Shown: positions 42,706 through 54,996 of the stretch, piece by piece | How positions within the stretch are numbered: the stretch's first letter is position 1 | Layout: each line of letters opens with the position of its first letter | Source of the DNA: Pseudovirgaria hyperparasitica | Taxonomy: Eukaryota; Ascomycota; Dothideomycetes; Acrospermales; Acrospermaceae | Reading direction: 5' to 3' | NCBI RefSeq assembly: GCF_010093815.1 | Contig: NW_022985568.1 | Span: forward strand, 715,308-779,307 | DNA: 64,000 nucleotides | The notes under the pieces: model-generated | What the model was told of the DNA's origin: nothing | What the model saw: the letters and a program-made list of their open reading frames with translations, nothing else | Database searches by the model: none | Position numbers and translations under genes: made by a program

Positions 42706-45515
42706 TGTTTTACCACACTCTTGCGCACGAACGAGAATTTATATTGTGATAAGCAAAGCCTAGCACGGAAAAGCAGACAGCAGCGACAAAGATGGATCAA
42801 AGGCTGGCAGCAAAGTAGGGACGACAACGGACGTATGATATAACCCACAGTTTAAGCATGGATAACCTGGGCGTAGAACGCTGTCGATCTTATACAACGT
42901 AATTGCGCCTCCCTCGCAACGAACGTTCCTACACAACGCTGAGCGCCGCGTCGGCCGTGGGAGGCTGAGCAAGGTGAGATGGGCTTGCGCCTGCGCCTTC
43001 CCTGCAGCTAATCCCCGTTCGAAATACCGAATACGGTCTTTGCGATCGTGAGAGCTGGTCGGTACAGCTTATGGTAATTCGAGCGATCACACTATCATCA
43101 TGCGCGCGATGTTAATAGTTGGTCAATCCTGTTAGTTGAGTAGCAAACGTTTAGCGAGGCCGTGGAGTGGCATTCCAAATGTGCCTCCGCTCGTAGCCTT
43201 AAGTTCTATCAGACAAAGGGATAAGAGGGCCAACACAGACCGAGGGGAGAGAAGCGTTGAGGTGGCCACGCGCGCATAGCGAAGCAATAGGGCAGAGTTG
43301 GTGATGGCATTTTGTTGTTCGGGTTTCCTTATAGTGCTGGTCTTGTGGTCTCGTGATGGTTCGGAGAGGCGCAGCCCATAAGCCAAGTCGGATCTGACGA
43401 ATAGTATTATCATTCGCGAGCTTTATCATATGATTCATGGTAGATGTTTGTATTTTATGTCATATAGAGTCAAGCTCTAATAGCTCTCCATCACTGAACT
43501 CGATACTGCCACAAGATTTATGATCACGTGCTACAGATTCACAGAGCAAGCAATTTCTTTACCCAGCAACCAACTTCCACCATCACTCTACGACCACAAA
43601 CAGTAGTATCCTTCATTCCACTTTATACGTTCGTAATAACAAGTATCACTGTGGTAAGCATCCGCCAATCACCATTTTCTTGCCCCATGATGTCAAGCAT
43701 TCCACGAATAATGAGGCTAGGTTACATTCCTCTTTCCGAGGCCTTACAGAAGGTAGACCATTGTCCTCTAAACAAAAAGCGCGCATTTTTTTGTTCTGTT
43801 AGAATACTACTGATCTCCAAAACTTCAATCGTGTCTCATTCCTCTCTTACGACTGTTTACCGGCACGCACTTCTTCACTTGTGAAACCCGCTGGAAGCAC
43901 AGCGTGACAAACATTTTTCTCACGGGATCCGATTAACGTCCTCATAAACTACTGAGTTCGTATAGTATATACAGTCGTCATCAGTCCCAAGACCAGATGT
44001 CTACGAGGAATATTTACTACCATCATGATGATCGACAAGTCCGCCAGAAACAGAAAACCTAGCTCTGGTGTTAGAGCATACGGCCGGTACGATTTTCGGA
44101 TCTTCGCGCTCCCGTGCGTGCTGCCCCAGGCCCCAGTCTGTCAGTGCTTTGGGGTTAGCGGCTGCGGTTTAGCGGCTCGATATCTGTGTTTAAGCGTAAG
44201 ACCCTTGCCCACACCACTCTGTCTGGGCAACTCTGGACTGAACAATTTTAATAGGTTCGACAGGATACGGCCACTCTGGCCAGTGAGGCAGTCAGAATTC
44301 CTAACCTACCAAAATGATGGACCATCGAAGTCACATAGTCCTGTTCCTACGCAAGCCGCGATCAAAAACCACACGTATCGTTCACCAGCTTTTTCTGGTT
44401 CACATTTTACCATGTGTCAAATCAACAGAGAGGCATATAATCAAATCGTTGCATCAGGGGTCCTCATAGGGTAATCAGGAGTTCTTGTGGACCAACCATC
44501 TGCGAGTGTCGCTGCTACTAGTCGTCGATCACACGTATGAAAAGTAAGCTTAAATTAGTCAAGCCATCTTGATAGACCGCCATTGACGAGTATTGCCGGC
44601 TAGCCAGGTTCGACTCGATCGCATTTCCCCGCAACTCGGATTACTCATGACTAGTTGGCCACTAGATCTAGTATATCATCATGCGTACTGGTCCACTCGG
44701 ATGTGTTTACCAGGCGAAGCTGGCGAATCATTGACTAATTACCTCGGGAGCTGTTGTTAGCAAAGAACTCTGTCTAGAACCACAACACCGCTCCAGCGGA
44801 AGCATTACGGTGCGTTGTGTGCTTAAATATTGGTATCTCCGAGCTCTTGCCTTTCTGTGGATCTACTAGACTAGATCTCGAGTCTCATGTTCTCCTAATC
44901 AAGCATAGTAGTTAATCTTCAATGGCAATTGGACTTGGCACATTAAGCGTATCCCTCACAATTCTTGTCTTATCAGCATGTCTACCTCGATTGCAGCGGT
45001 GATTCCTACCGTTGTTCACCACATACTCTACTTCTGTAGGTGGGCTTAGTGACGGCAAGGTCAAAACAACAAAAGCTGTCTCTTCATTACTACACGAGTC
45101 GCGGATGTAAGCTGCCACTCCACATATAATAGGAACCTGTGCCGCCGGCGCTCACGCCACGTCCTTGACTAGTAAACTGTGCTTCAAACATTCATTGGAT
45201 GGTACACGAACCTAGTTTCTGCTTTTATAATACTACGCCATCATTCGTGTGTATTGAGCAACGCCACAAGACCCCTTGAAGCAATATTAGAGCCGACATA
45301 TCATCCACGTCGCCACGATATACGCCCACCAATCTGTCTTCTCGTAATGACGAACTCCAGTGGAGCTTATAATGCGGGGTTTCAACGCCAGTATATTCGC
45401 CACTCGTTAGTGCTACTTAAATCTTAACCAGACTACCATATATAATGGGCTGGGCCTTGTATATAAGTCTGAACAGTCCGTCCAACGCAGCTATTATTTC
45501 GTTACACTCGCCATC
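42706..45515. other. 2.8-kb intergenic region
   Basis: No supported gene. ORFs at 43528-43884 (GTG start), 44025-44474 and 44912-45118 (GTG start, minus) lack recognisable motifs. The right end carries the peroxidase promoter. Confidence 0.5.
45439..45467 (+). promoter_or_regulatory. Double TATA element of the peroxidase gene
   Basis: TATATAAT (45439-45446) and TATATAAG (45460-45467) lie 77 and 56 bp before the ATG at 45516. Strong TATA boxes like these are typical of highly inducible fungal secreted-enzyme genes. Which one is used is unknown. Confidence 0.6.
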
Positions 45516-46948
45516 ATGATGAAATCAATCATTGCAACATCCCTCATCGCAGAGGTCGCTCTTGTTGCTGGCTTCCCTGACATTGCCAGAAAAGTCGCAG
45601 AGCAAAGAGCGCTGGAACAAAGACAAGGGGGTTTCCTGCCTTCACTTGTACCATTTCCGGAGTTCCCTGGTACTCCAAATCACGCAGTCTTTAACACATT
45701 CGACCCCAAGAGTCAACTTGTATCCACCAGCGGCGATCACGCATGGCAAGCCCCTGGCCCCGGCGATATCAGGGGGCCATGTGCCGGTCTCAACGCGGCT
45801 GCCAACCACGGCTATCTCCCTAGAGACGGTATCGCAACCGCCCAGTCAGTTAACACGGGTCTATGGGAAGCTTACGGCTTGGACAAGACTGCCACTCTAT
45901 TTTTACAAACCGCTACCATGTTCTTTGATGGTGATCCGATCTCTGGGAGATGGTCCATTGGTCCACACTCAGACAAGACTGCTTCTCTTGGTCCTCTCAG
46001 TGACGTTCTTGGGAACCAGACTGGAATCTGCGCCTACGGTCACCTGAAGACTGAAGCCGATGCTTCCATTACTCGTGGTGATTGGCTGGACCCCAACCCC
46101 GAGTTCAACGGCAACTGCGCGTCGCACCCGAAGTTCATGCAAGAACTATTTGATTTGGCGGATAAACGTGCTAATGGATTCATCACACCTCAAGTCATGG
46201 CGGAACATTCGTACAACCGCAAGCAATACTCAATCCAAAACAACCCCAATTACTTTGCGCCGGTATGTATATACACTACCAAGTTACCTTATCACCACTA
46301 ATATCTTCTGAACAGGTTTATGCTGGTGTTGCCTTCACATTCGGCGCCCATATGTTTGCATTCGAGCTTCTCGGCAACCACTCTGCAGAAGAGCCGAGAG
46401 GATTTCTCACCAAGGAGGTTTTCATGGACTTCTTCTCCTACAAGAAGGACGCTGCCGGTAACCTGAAATACACATACGGTCACGAGCGGATCCCCGACAA
46501 CTGGTACAAGCGTCACGCCCTTGACGCCTGGACACTCACCGATATTGTTGTCTCTACTGCCCAACAGTGTGCCTCGTATCCCTCCAATTGTCAAGTTGGA
46601 GGCAACACTGGTACCGTCAACAGCTTCAGTGGTGTCGACCCTGGTGACCTTACTGGTGGCCTCATCAACAGTTTCGAGAACTTGTCTAACCCTGACAAGC
46701 TCGGCTGCTTTATCCTGCAGAATTTGCAAGCTGAGATTCCGTCGTTCTTGTCCAATGTCTTGGATCCTGCGTCACTAAGCCTCGTCAACGGGCTCATTCC
46801 TACCGTCCTGATGCCTGCGCTTAAGGGTCTTGACATCAGCGGTACTTGCGGCAACTTGCCTCCTGGTCGTACAACTCCTGGTTATGGTGGTGTGTATCCT
46901 GGCGCGAAGGACATGAATGTGTTTGAAGGTCCTCGTGCTGCTTACTAG
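45516..46948 (+). CDS. Secreted heme-thiolate peroxidase (chloroperoxidase/UPO family)
   Basis: 459 aa, two exons: 45516-46262 and 46316-46948 (intron 53 nt). A second ATG directly follows the first (MMK). Residues 1-19 are a signal peptide and a short pro-region ends in EQRQ. The heme-binding segment is PGPGDIRGPCAGLNAAANHGYLPRDG; its Cys is the proximal thiolate ligand, and the usual PCP reads PCA here. The acid-base/Mg site region reads TEADASITRGDW. The family (PF01328) covers chloroperoxidase and unspecific peroxygenases that use H2O2 to halogenate or oxygenate substrates. Sequon-type Asn residues (NQT, NHS, NLS) suggest glycosylation. The C-terminal ~100 residues, rich in Gly and Pro, extend beyond the peroxidase core. 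The length resembles long-type members. Confidence 0.9.
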
Positions 46949-47360
46949 AAGTAATTATGATCATGAAAACTTAATGTTTGTATATTCTACTGGCAGCCTT
47001 TATGTACAACAAAATGGGTGGTTAATGTTGCTTTTCTACTCGGTTGAAGATATAAAGATACGTCAAGAATTAAAAATTATAATATATAAAATTATCTCGA
47101 TTGTCTATGCCCATGAGTAAGGTTGTATGTTTATGAATCTATCCGACAATTTCTGTTACATATCTTGTCTGCTCCTGATATGTCCTGCTTCAATCTCACA
47201 ATCCTTGCACGTACTCACTTTCGGCCGAGTATGGATCTGCAATGTGCTCCCCACTTTCAACGCAACCTCATGATAACAACGACCCGCAACAACCCGTGAT
47301 GGTACGATAACATATCTCCAAGCCTTATCGTATATATGAGGGTTGTACAAGCTGCCCCTT
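46949..47360. other. Intergenic between peroxidase and permease genes
   Basis: 412 bp, A/T-rich just after the peroxidase stop (about 46960-47110), as expected for a 3' UTR. The remainder is the permease 5' flank. Confidence 0.45.
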
Positions 47361-48965
47361 ATGAAACGCAGCACGCGCAAGCCCACTAAAGTGCTCTCTG
47401 AGGACGGCGAGCACCTCATCCCAGGCTCTTCTCAACCGCCATCAAACTCATCGATACAAAGTCACGAAGCCAGTATGCCCGGTAGAAACATAGAGGAGGC
47501 GCACATTCCTCTAGGTAAAGCCTCCGAAGTCATAACCTCACATCTCACAACCCATCATGAACAGCAATTCGCCCTCGAAAAACGCACCCTTCGCAAGATC
47601 GACTTGCGCCTCCTCCCGCTTATGTTCATCACCTACAATCTCAATTTTATGGACAAGACAATCCTGTCTAGCGCATCTGTCTTTGGTCTGCGTACAGATA
47701 CCCACCTGGTCGGAACACAATATGCCTGGCTCGGCTCCGCATTCTATTTTGGCTACATGCTGTGGGCATATCCAACGTCCATGCTGATCCCACGCGTCCC
47801 ACTGAGCAAGTATGTTGGTATCAACACGCTTTTCTGGGGTGCTGTGGTAGCGCTTATGGGCGCATGTAACTCGTTCGCGCCACTAGTAGTTTTGAGAGTG
47901 TTCCTTGGTGTCGCCGAAGCAACCATCAGCCCTGCGTTCCTCTTTGTGACGAGTGCGTGGTACACGCGGTCCGAAGTTCCGACGCGAGTTGGCGTGTGGT
48001 TTGCAGGAAACTCGCTGGGCGGGATTTTTGCGAGTTTTATTGCCTTTGGACTGGGGCATGTTGAGAAAGGAATGGCGAGTTGGCGGTGGCTGTTCGTGGT
48101 ATTGGGCATAGCGACGTTTTTATGGGGCGTACCGATGCTATTATTCCTGCCAGACTCGATCGCTTCAGCAAAGTTTTTGACAGCGGAGGAGAAGGAGTGT
48201 GCGTTGCAGCGCGTCGAAAAAGAGGGCACGGGTAGCGCTGGCAAGGAATGGAAAGCGGAGCAAGCATGGGAGTGCCTGCGAGATCCAAAGTCGATGTTCT
48301 TCTTCTGTATATCGCTACTGACACAGTTGCCGAACGGCGGGACACAGAACTTCCAGAACCTAGTGTTGAAGGGGTTCGGGTTCACGAGTCTGCAGACAAC
48401 GCTGGTGACGCTTCCAGCGAGTGTGATTGCGTTCACAACAATCTTCGTCACCGGACGGCTTGCAGGAAAGTTCGCAAACATATCATTATACTTGATCGGA
48501 GCAATTGTCCTTTTTCCGCTCACGGGGTCTGCGATCATATATTCAGTAACGCCGTCTCGGGGAGTGAAGCTGTTTGGGTACTATCTCATGTCAACAGGGC
48601 CTGGTGCATTACCCCTATCACTGTCATTGGTCGGGGTCAACTACAAGGGATCTTCAAAGAAAATGACCATGACAGCACTGCTATTCGTAGCGTATTGTAC
48701 TGGTAATCTAGCCGGTCCTCAATTTTTCAAGGAGAACGAGGCTCCACACTACCCGACCGCCTTCAGAGGCATCATGATCTGTTATGCGCTAGTAATTCTC
48801 GTTGCAATGACTCTGAGAATGTATCTTGCCAGGGAGAATAGGAAGAAAGATAAAACGGATGGTGTTACTGGGTCGAACAGCTCACCAGAGCAAACCGTAG
48901 AACATACGATAGACGACGACGAGCTGACAGATTGGAATGCGAGGGGCTTTAGGTACCGTATGTAG
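47361..48965 (+). CDS. Dal5-type MFS anion:cation symporter
   Basis: 534 aa, single exon. The first in-frame ATG is at 47361; the longer frame needs a TTG start. About twelve hydrophobic helices follow a ~65-residue cytosolic N terminus. ACS-family signatures are clear: NFMDKTILSSASVFGLRTD, LVGTQYAWLGSAFYFGYMLW, VLRVFLGVAEATISPAFLF, WYTRSEVPTRVGVWFAGNSLGG and WRWLFVVLGI. The large central loop carries FLTAEEKECALQRVEKEG. Helix 7 onset is QLPNGGTQNFQNLVLKGFGF. Relatives import allantoate, nicotinate, pantothenate or related carboxylates; the substrate cannot be assigned here. The C terminus is acidic and Ser-rich. Confidence 0.93.
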   Translation: MKRSTRKPTKVLSEDGEHLIPGSSQPPSNSSIQSHEASMPGRNIEEAHIPLGKASEVITSHLTTHHEQQFALEKRTLRKIDLRLLPLMFITYNLNFMDKTILSSASVFGLRTDTHLVGTQYAWLGSAFYFGYMLWAYPTSMLIPRVPLSKYVGINTLFWGAVVALMGACNSFAPLVVLRVFLGVAEATISPAFLFVTSAWYTRSEVPTRVGVWFAGNSLGGIFASFIAFGLGHVEKGMASWRWLFVVLGIATFLWGVPMLLFLPDSIASAKFLTAEEKECALQRVEKEGTGSAGKEWKAEQAWECLRDPKSMFFFCISLLTQLPNGGTQNFQNLVLKGFGFTSLQTTLVTLPASVIAFTTIFVTGRLAGKFANISLYLIGAIVLFPLTGSAIIYSVTPSRGVKLFGYYLMSTGPGALPLSLSLVGVNYKGSSKKMTMTALLFVAYCTGNLAGPQFFKENEAPHYPTAFRGIMICYALVILVAMTLRMYLARENRKKDKTDGVTGSNSSPEQTVEHTIDDDELTDWNARGFRYRM

Positions 48966-51639
48966 ATCGCGTTCCGATTGACAATCCAGGCAGTACAGTC
49001 CAATCCACTCACTGAGCTCGCGAGCGAGAAATTGCGTTGTGTTCAATTATGGGATACCGCCCGTCAATAGATGCATCACTGGAGACCTGATGTACCTTAT
49101 CGCAGGATTTCAGAGATCGTTCTTCTGAACCAGACACTTTGCCTGATACTGTACCAGACAAAGGCACGACCTACCCCTTAGTTCGGTCCCAAAACATGTT
49201 ATCAAGGATATGATAGCCATTTCGTACCTTGTGAGTATTCAGAAACCCTGATACGGTTTACCAGTAGTGTTACTAGAAAAGCGGAAATGGACATCAATAC
49301 TAGAACAGCTCACTGCCTGTTGTTTAGTCATAATACGTCTCAATTGTTCATCATGAATTTCTTCAAGTGCCTCAAAAGAGCATCATTCGCGGGTCGATAC
49401 TAATCCCTTGTCAAGAGGTTGTGGTACTAAGTGATAGAAAGCCAACAGAGTCTCAAGAAATCGCACTTGGTGATTTATTTGTAGAGTAACTTGGTCTTTG
49501 ACACATTCGTTTAGATGACTGATAGCTGACCAAAAATCCTTCTTTAGATCATGCTAGTGAACGTTCACTCGACCAATGAAATGAAGGCACCAAAAGTTAG
49601 CGCGGACAAGCTCTCTTGCCCCAATCTGGAAACTAGGCTTACCAAGCTTCTACACGTGACTAGTAAATTTTCAAGCTGTCGGATCTACAAAGCTAGTTCT
49701 AATTACTGAAACGACAACTTCACTGTCATGTTGTGGATGATTGTAGGAGTCCTTGCGTGTCACGAATCTTATTGATCAAGATGTCGCTCAGTGGTACGGC
49801 AGTACCTAGCTAGGTCAGGCGTCATTGGATGTTCGATATTGACATATTGTTGAAGCAACGGAACGTCAATTTGAGGCGTGCTGCGCCAGGATCAGGAGGA
49901 GTGGCAGCCTTGCTGAGTGCTTTTGGCCTAGGAGCCGTTGAAAGCTCTTCTCGTTAGCATCAAGCCAAGACCGTGGACCTGATGATATCATTGGGTCACC
50001 GTGCTAGATTACACTAACTCGAAGTCGGTATTGCAGGTCGATTGCCCAAATAAGGCTGTTTGCGACCCTAGCCTTCCTTTTGTTCGATAATGGAGACCTC
50101 CGTCAATCAGATATGTGGAACAAGACATGGACCATGGCTGTGCTATCAAGTAGATCGAGGACTTTCTTATGCTTATTTCATGTTTTAAACACTAAGAAGT
50201 ACACGCCATGCTCGAAGCTCAAGATATCTCTAGATATGAGTTTCATTTTTAGACTTCCCTAGGAATAGATGAAAGAGAACTAATGTGTATACAGCTTTAC
50301 GGAGACTTTGTTAATACTAAATTAGGATCAAGCATCCGGCCCAGTGGAAAGGTTGAAGATCTTCGAAGTGGGGCCAGGATCTATGCAATCAGGAGCTTCG
50401 GCATCCACCATCTCGACTTGTGTACCGGCCAATGGGATAGGTTGTGCAGGTCGCCGATTTTTTCAGTGCGGAATCCGATGTTTGGCATGTAATTATAAGC
50501 GCAACGCATGAAGAAAATATTGCATGGTAGATATTCTAAGACCAAAGATATAAATCAACACTGAAGGAATACCCCTTAAATTCCAATAGCGGTTTTGACC
50601 CAACTGTACTCACGCAATTATATTTCTCGATGCTATGCAAGGAACTTCTGCGGGGGGAGATATTCCATCAGACGGACTCGATATATACAAGACTCACGAC
50701 ATGTCTCGTATGATCTGTCGTGGGTAATGCAAAGAATAGAAGGCAGTGCGAGCTGATCTCGGAGCAACTTGGCACCTCGGTGGCTGTGAGCTAGCGTCGG
50801 TATCGCCGCGGTGGGCGGCACTGCTACCACGTGTGAGCCTTCGCTGTATCACTTCCTTCTAACCTGGGGGTGTCGTACATATCTACTCATCCATTCTTGT
50901 AATTCGCCCAATTAGTATGGCCATGACCCTTGCTAATGAGGCTGATCTACATTGCCATACAAGAATCACGATGAAAGGGGTGGGTATTTAAGCCCAGTAG
51001 GTAACCAATGACGCCCGGTTCATGCTGAACGAGTGAAGATGTAATTACAGATGCTACTCTAATTTTTGGGTCGTCTATGTCGAAAAAAACCTCTAGAACA
51101 GCGTTCTACGCCGTCAATGGACAATAATGTTTAAATTTTCATAACCGCTTTGCTGAGTACTTATTCCCAGGCCAAACCCAATCGAGCCAGTGCAAACTGC
51201 CCTGTTCCTGTCTGGCATCCATGCATGCTTCTTCTCATTATTGTGGGGCCCAAACCTGGATTAGTCGAGTCTTCTGTTTACACACCATGCAAGCACTCAG
51301 TCCCTCAGTCCGTCCGTCATTAATGATAATCATGAACTCCATGCAATGCCGATATGAACTATGAATGAGATGCCTGCATAGAGGTATGCATGTCGCCGCC
51401 AGTGTCTGTCTCCAGGACAAATTTCTAATTTTCTGAGGTGTTTGGACATTGTCCATACTGCTACCAGCACAGATGGATGAATACGCAGCTAGCCGTCGGT
51501 TCGTCTACTCGCCGCACTTATCGTTGGGAATTCGCGATATGCTGAATTGTAGCTAATGAAGGGTCCTCGCCGAGCCATTTGCCCTGGGAAGAGTCCTGCA
51601 TTTGGAGGGTATTGATAACGTGTTCATCGGTAATCGCTG
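48966..51639. other. 2.7-kb intergenic region without recognised gene
   Basis: Only ORFs of about 60-70 codons occur, none with a motif or supporting splice structure. Composition is mixed with no tandem array. It may contain decayed sequence, but I could not identify a source. Confidence 0.5.
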
Positions 51640-52267
51640 CTACTTCCTAGGCTGCATGTAAGCAGGTTGACTCGTTATTGCCCATTGATGCCTGAAGGCT
51701 TTACTAACAGCTCTCAATTGATTGTCCACGGCTTGCAGCTGTGGAACATGTGTCACAGTGGGACGTCTGCCCTGAAGAATTGCATAGCGAGAGTTCATCC
51801 AGCGCAAAGCGGCATGTACTCGAAGATATGCACGCTGGCATTGGAACCGGCGGACCGCAGCGTCGACAATGACCCTACGTATGTAAGCATAGGTTCCGAC
51901 ATCACCCAACTCGAAGAGCCCACTACTGAACATAAGAGTGACTCACGATCTGAGCTGCGATTTCTCTCGTTCAGAGTTTCCGGATGGATTAGATACGGTC
52001 GCGTTGAATGGTCTATTGAGGACGGCCTCAGCCTCTGCAGCACAATGCCGTAAAAGTGTGTAGCCTTCGAGGTAGTATTCTTCGGCGATAGGAGAGACTT
52101 GGTTATGGGAAATATAGTATTGCAAGTTGCGAAAGTCAGACATAATCTCAGCAACCCGTATCGCGCGTGCATCGTTCACTAATTTTCAGATTTCCATTTA
52201 GCAGCTGTATTAAGGTATGGTGACAATGGTATTTGATGGGGAAGGTGCTCTTACGTCCGTCTGCCAT
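51640..52267 (-). CDS. Small hypothetical protein (159 aa, three exons)
   Basis: Rebuilt as exons 52267-52255 (13 nt), 52178-51947 and 51874-51640; 480 nt in frame. Introns are GTAAGA...AATTAG (76 nt) and GTGAGT...CGTAG (72 nt). The product starts MADGLNDARAIRVAEIMSDF and continues with NLQYYISHNQVSPIAEEYYLEG. It ends with a basic helical half (VRRFQCQRAYLRVHAALRWM). No signal peptide or membrane helix was seen. I do not recognise the family. The three-exon structure that keeps one frame is the main support. The start codon overlaps the stop of an upstream 63-codon ORF by one base. Confidence 0.62.
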
Positions 52268-52458
52268 TAATTCAGTCCGAGAAAAGGAATGCGAAGCAAC
52301 GATAATAGAAGTAGAGGAACCAACTCAAAGAATGGTGCTAGAAGAAATAGAACCAAAGGAATAGTGACAGAGGCATGCAGTAGAAAATACAGGCTAGAAT
52401 GCTCCCATACACTCCGGAATCTATGTGGATCTAATATAGATGCCATGATGGCCGCCAT
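52267..52458 (-). CDS. 63-aa hydrophobic micro-ORF overlapping the next start
   Basis: ATG at 52458 opens a 63-codon frame. It has a polar N terminus (MAAIMASILDPHRFRSVWEH) and a long hydrophobic segment (YFLLHASVTIPLVLFLLAPF, then ELVPLLLLSLL), predicted as one or two membrane helices. Its TAA shares a base with the ATG of the downstream hypothetical gene (TAATG). It could be a real small membrane protein, a translated upstream ORF or chance. No homologue is known to me. Confidence 0.35.
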   Translation of the reverse strand: MAAIMASILDPHRFRSVWEHSSLYFLLHASVTIPLVLFLLAPFFELVPLLLLSLLRIPFLGLN

Positions 52459-53686
52459 GGGAGTCGAGACTATTAGTTCGCGTGTTGGATCTGGCTCCCA
52501 AGGATGCTCAGATTGTGTCCGACAACACTCCGTGGCGCGGATGCCTCGTTGGTGTGTGCCTTAGCCAGCTGGCAACAAACTCAGCGTTGCAAGGGGCATG
52601 AAAGCAGTCGCCACTACGCGGAAAAGTAAAGACGTATCGCAGGTAAGATGTGGGATATGTTGACAAGGGATCGACAGAGCTTGAGCTGTGGGCCACAGAC
52701 AATTGACATGAAGAAGGACTTGGACACAAGCTGGAGGATAAGGTATGAGCTTCAACTAGAGGTCACGGGCAAGGCAGCAGAGGGGTGAGGTACCGCGACG
52801 CTGTGTGCGATAGGTTTGTTCTATGTTGTGGAGCGAAATGACTTCAGCTTTAGAAACATCAGCCACAGGCTCGGCCTGGCAGCGCTAACGTCCTAATCCG
52901 GTTGAACACTCGGCTGCATCCGGTAAAGGTCCGCCTGCCGCGAACCAGATTGCATAGCCAGGGTCAGTCAGGGTCAGGGTCGGAGTCAGTTGTGCTCAGG
53001 AGACACGAAGAAGAAGAACACACATCTGTTGTTTTCCGTGTCAATTATGCACCTGAGATCCTTTCCTGCAGGCGCTCACGCACTGTCGGGATCCTCCATG
53101 GTGGTACCATTCGTCTTACCAGGTTACTGGTAGTTCCTCGTCTTGATTTTCGTCATAACATCAATGGTCACGGCAAATCAATGAATAATTGCCACATATG
53201 CAGCCACCAGTAGGGCTGCGTGGTGTCGAGAGATCACCATTCGCTTCCTAGCCGTCCCAGGTCTCGCAGCGGCCATTGAGGATATTCCCTGCCGCTTGAC
53301 GTTCGAGTGTACCTGCAGTGGCTTGAAATTCCCCGGCTGATGTTGACGATCGAGCATACTACCGCCACGCTTGTGTGGCTTGCGTGTAGCTGGCAAACAC
53401 GGCCGCACGGATCGGACTGACCTACCTACAACGATTGAAGTGTTGGACATGTATCATGGTAGGGTACATTTGCTTGCCTATTTGACTCTATCAACTGTAT
53501 AACTGCATCACGCAAGTAACTACGGTCCGAGGAGTAGGTCCAGTAAACTGCGTATAGCACGGCAGACTTGTATAGTTGCATGCAGAGTCTGCAGCCATGG
53601 TACATCCAGGAATTTGCTCAGCTCTGATCATATTTCTTGAACGGCCTTTATTGTTTCCACAGCGTCTCAAGTCAGACCGTGTCGCT
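52459..53686. other. Intergenic 3' of the proteasome gene
   Basis: 1.2 kb with short ORFs on both strands (52561-52755 lacks ATG; 52902-53213 and 53178-53450 overlap). No domain was recognised. It includes the SCL1 3' UTR. Confidence 0.45.
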
Positions 53687-54651
53687 TCAGTCTTTATCTG
53701 CGATCGCTTGTAGACGATCGTCAATCTCTTCCTCAGTGAGGGCTCGGAAACCAGGTTCGGTGCCATCCTTCCCATCCGATCGTGGTCCTCCGACGATACC
53801 AACCTCCAATTCGTTCTTCTTAAAGTCAACACTGAGCACAGTACTCAGGGTAGCGATGCCAAGTTCAACCACCTCTTTCCAGTCGCCCTCGGCTGAGTCC
53901 TTATTCTTTAACTTCTTCTCCAGGAAGTTGAGCGCCTCCTGGGTCTTTGGTCCTGATGCGGTAGCCTTGTAGCCAACGTAGTATCCAGCTGGATCGCACT
54001 TGTAGAGCTGGGGGCCGTATTCCGAGTCTAGGGATATGAGTGTTGTAGAGACACCGTAAGGTCGGGCATATGCCTTGCATGAATCAGCCTAGGTTCAATG
54101 TACTGGGACGAGAACCTACACGCTGAGTGAAGACCTGAGAGATGTTCGCCAGCCTCTTCGCCAGGACATCACAAGGCATCTCATATCCAAATTTATAACG
54201 AAACTCTGCAGCCTCTCCTCTAGCCCGGTTTACCCAAGCCCGGGCATCTGCTATTGAACCAGTCATCACGCAGCCGACAGATGGCGACAGCCTGAAGATG
54301 TGAGTGACCGAAGATGGGTCGATCAACTTGTCCTAGGTAACACATGAGCTAGAAGCTTGAGATATGCTCCGCTCAACGTACTGGTACTTTCTTCTGTGAC
54401 AGGACAACCGCACAGTCTTTGCCCCGTACTCCTACGGAAGTTATGTTCGCCGCTGTAATAGCTTTGAAGGCATATTCTGTTTGTTGAATTTAGCTACTAA
54501 TAATTGTATCCAGTGTGAGCCACATACCGACTTGGTAAAGGCGCCCTTGGTCCGAAAAGATGGTGATGTGGCGGTCAAAACCCGCACTTCCTACATCAGT
54601 TGTTAGCTATAAGCTCTGCTGGATTCGTTTGAAGGACGACCTGCCCGACAT
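53687..54651 (-). CDS. SCL1: 20S proteasome subunit alpha-1 (SCL1/PSMA6 type)
   Basis: 254 aa, five exons: 54651-54641 (11 nt), 54586-54528, 54476-54382, 54332-54120 and 54073-53687 (765 nt; introns 46-54 nt). It forms part of the outer alpha ring that gates the proteolytic chamber. The alpha-subunit signature reads [25 protein letters not shown]. Other landmarks are [50 protein letters not shown] and [17 protein letters not shown]. These match the alpha-1 (Scl1) branch over other alpha subunits. Intron 1 could be read with a GC donor, but a canonical GT...AAG choice gives the same protein and is preferred. The gene shares a 345-bp divergent promoter with the WKF gene. I did not see a Rpn4-type GGTGGCAAA element there. 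Confidence 0.96.
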
Positions 54652-54996
54652 ATTCGCGGTTTGATGCTGAGCTGAATATCTCTGAAGCTGAGTCTCAAGC
54701 TGCTGAATTCAATGATACGGTCGGCGTGATATGAACACTTGAGACTTGCTTCGTTGATTTAGAGAAGAGTGATAGAGCTTCTACACGTTCCTGGCAGCCT
54801 GTGGTTGACCTAGCTGAGCCAGTTGGTCCGTGCACTGGTCAATGACCGTCCGGGACGTCGGTTAAACTCTGGTGACGAGAATTCCGCTCTCACTAACGAG
54901 CACCAGACAATACTCCGATTGTTGCATCCATCATTATCGTGCATCGTTGGACATCTGAAGCGCTCTGGCTTAATCATCACATATAGAATTCCAATC
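54652..54996. promoter_or_regulatory. Divergent promoter of SCL1 and the WKF gene
   Basis: A 345-bp spacer between two start codons of opposite orientation. No TATA box or known proteasome-control element was recognised. Confidence 0.5.

Noticed and set aside
44025-44474. 149-codon plus-strand ORF with an ATG
   Set aside because: It has no recognisable domain, no signal peptide, irregular composition and no supporting splice or promoter signal. It is probably chance.
54587-54644. GC-AG intron at the start of SCL1
   Set aside because: A canonical GT donor at 54640 with the AAG acceptor at 54587 gives the identical protein, so a GC donor is unnecessary.
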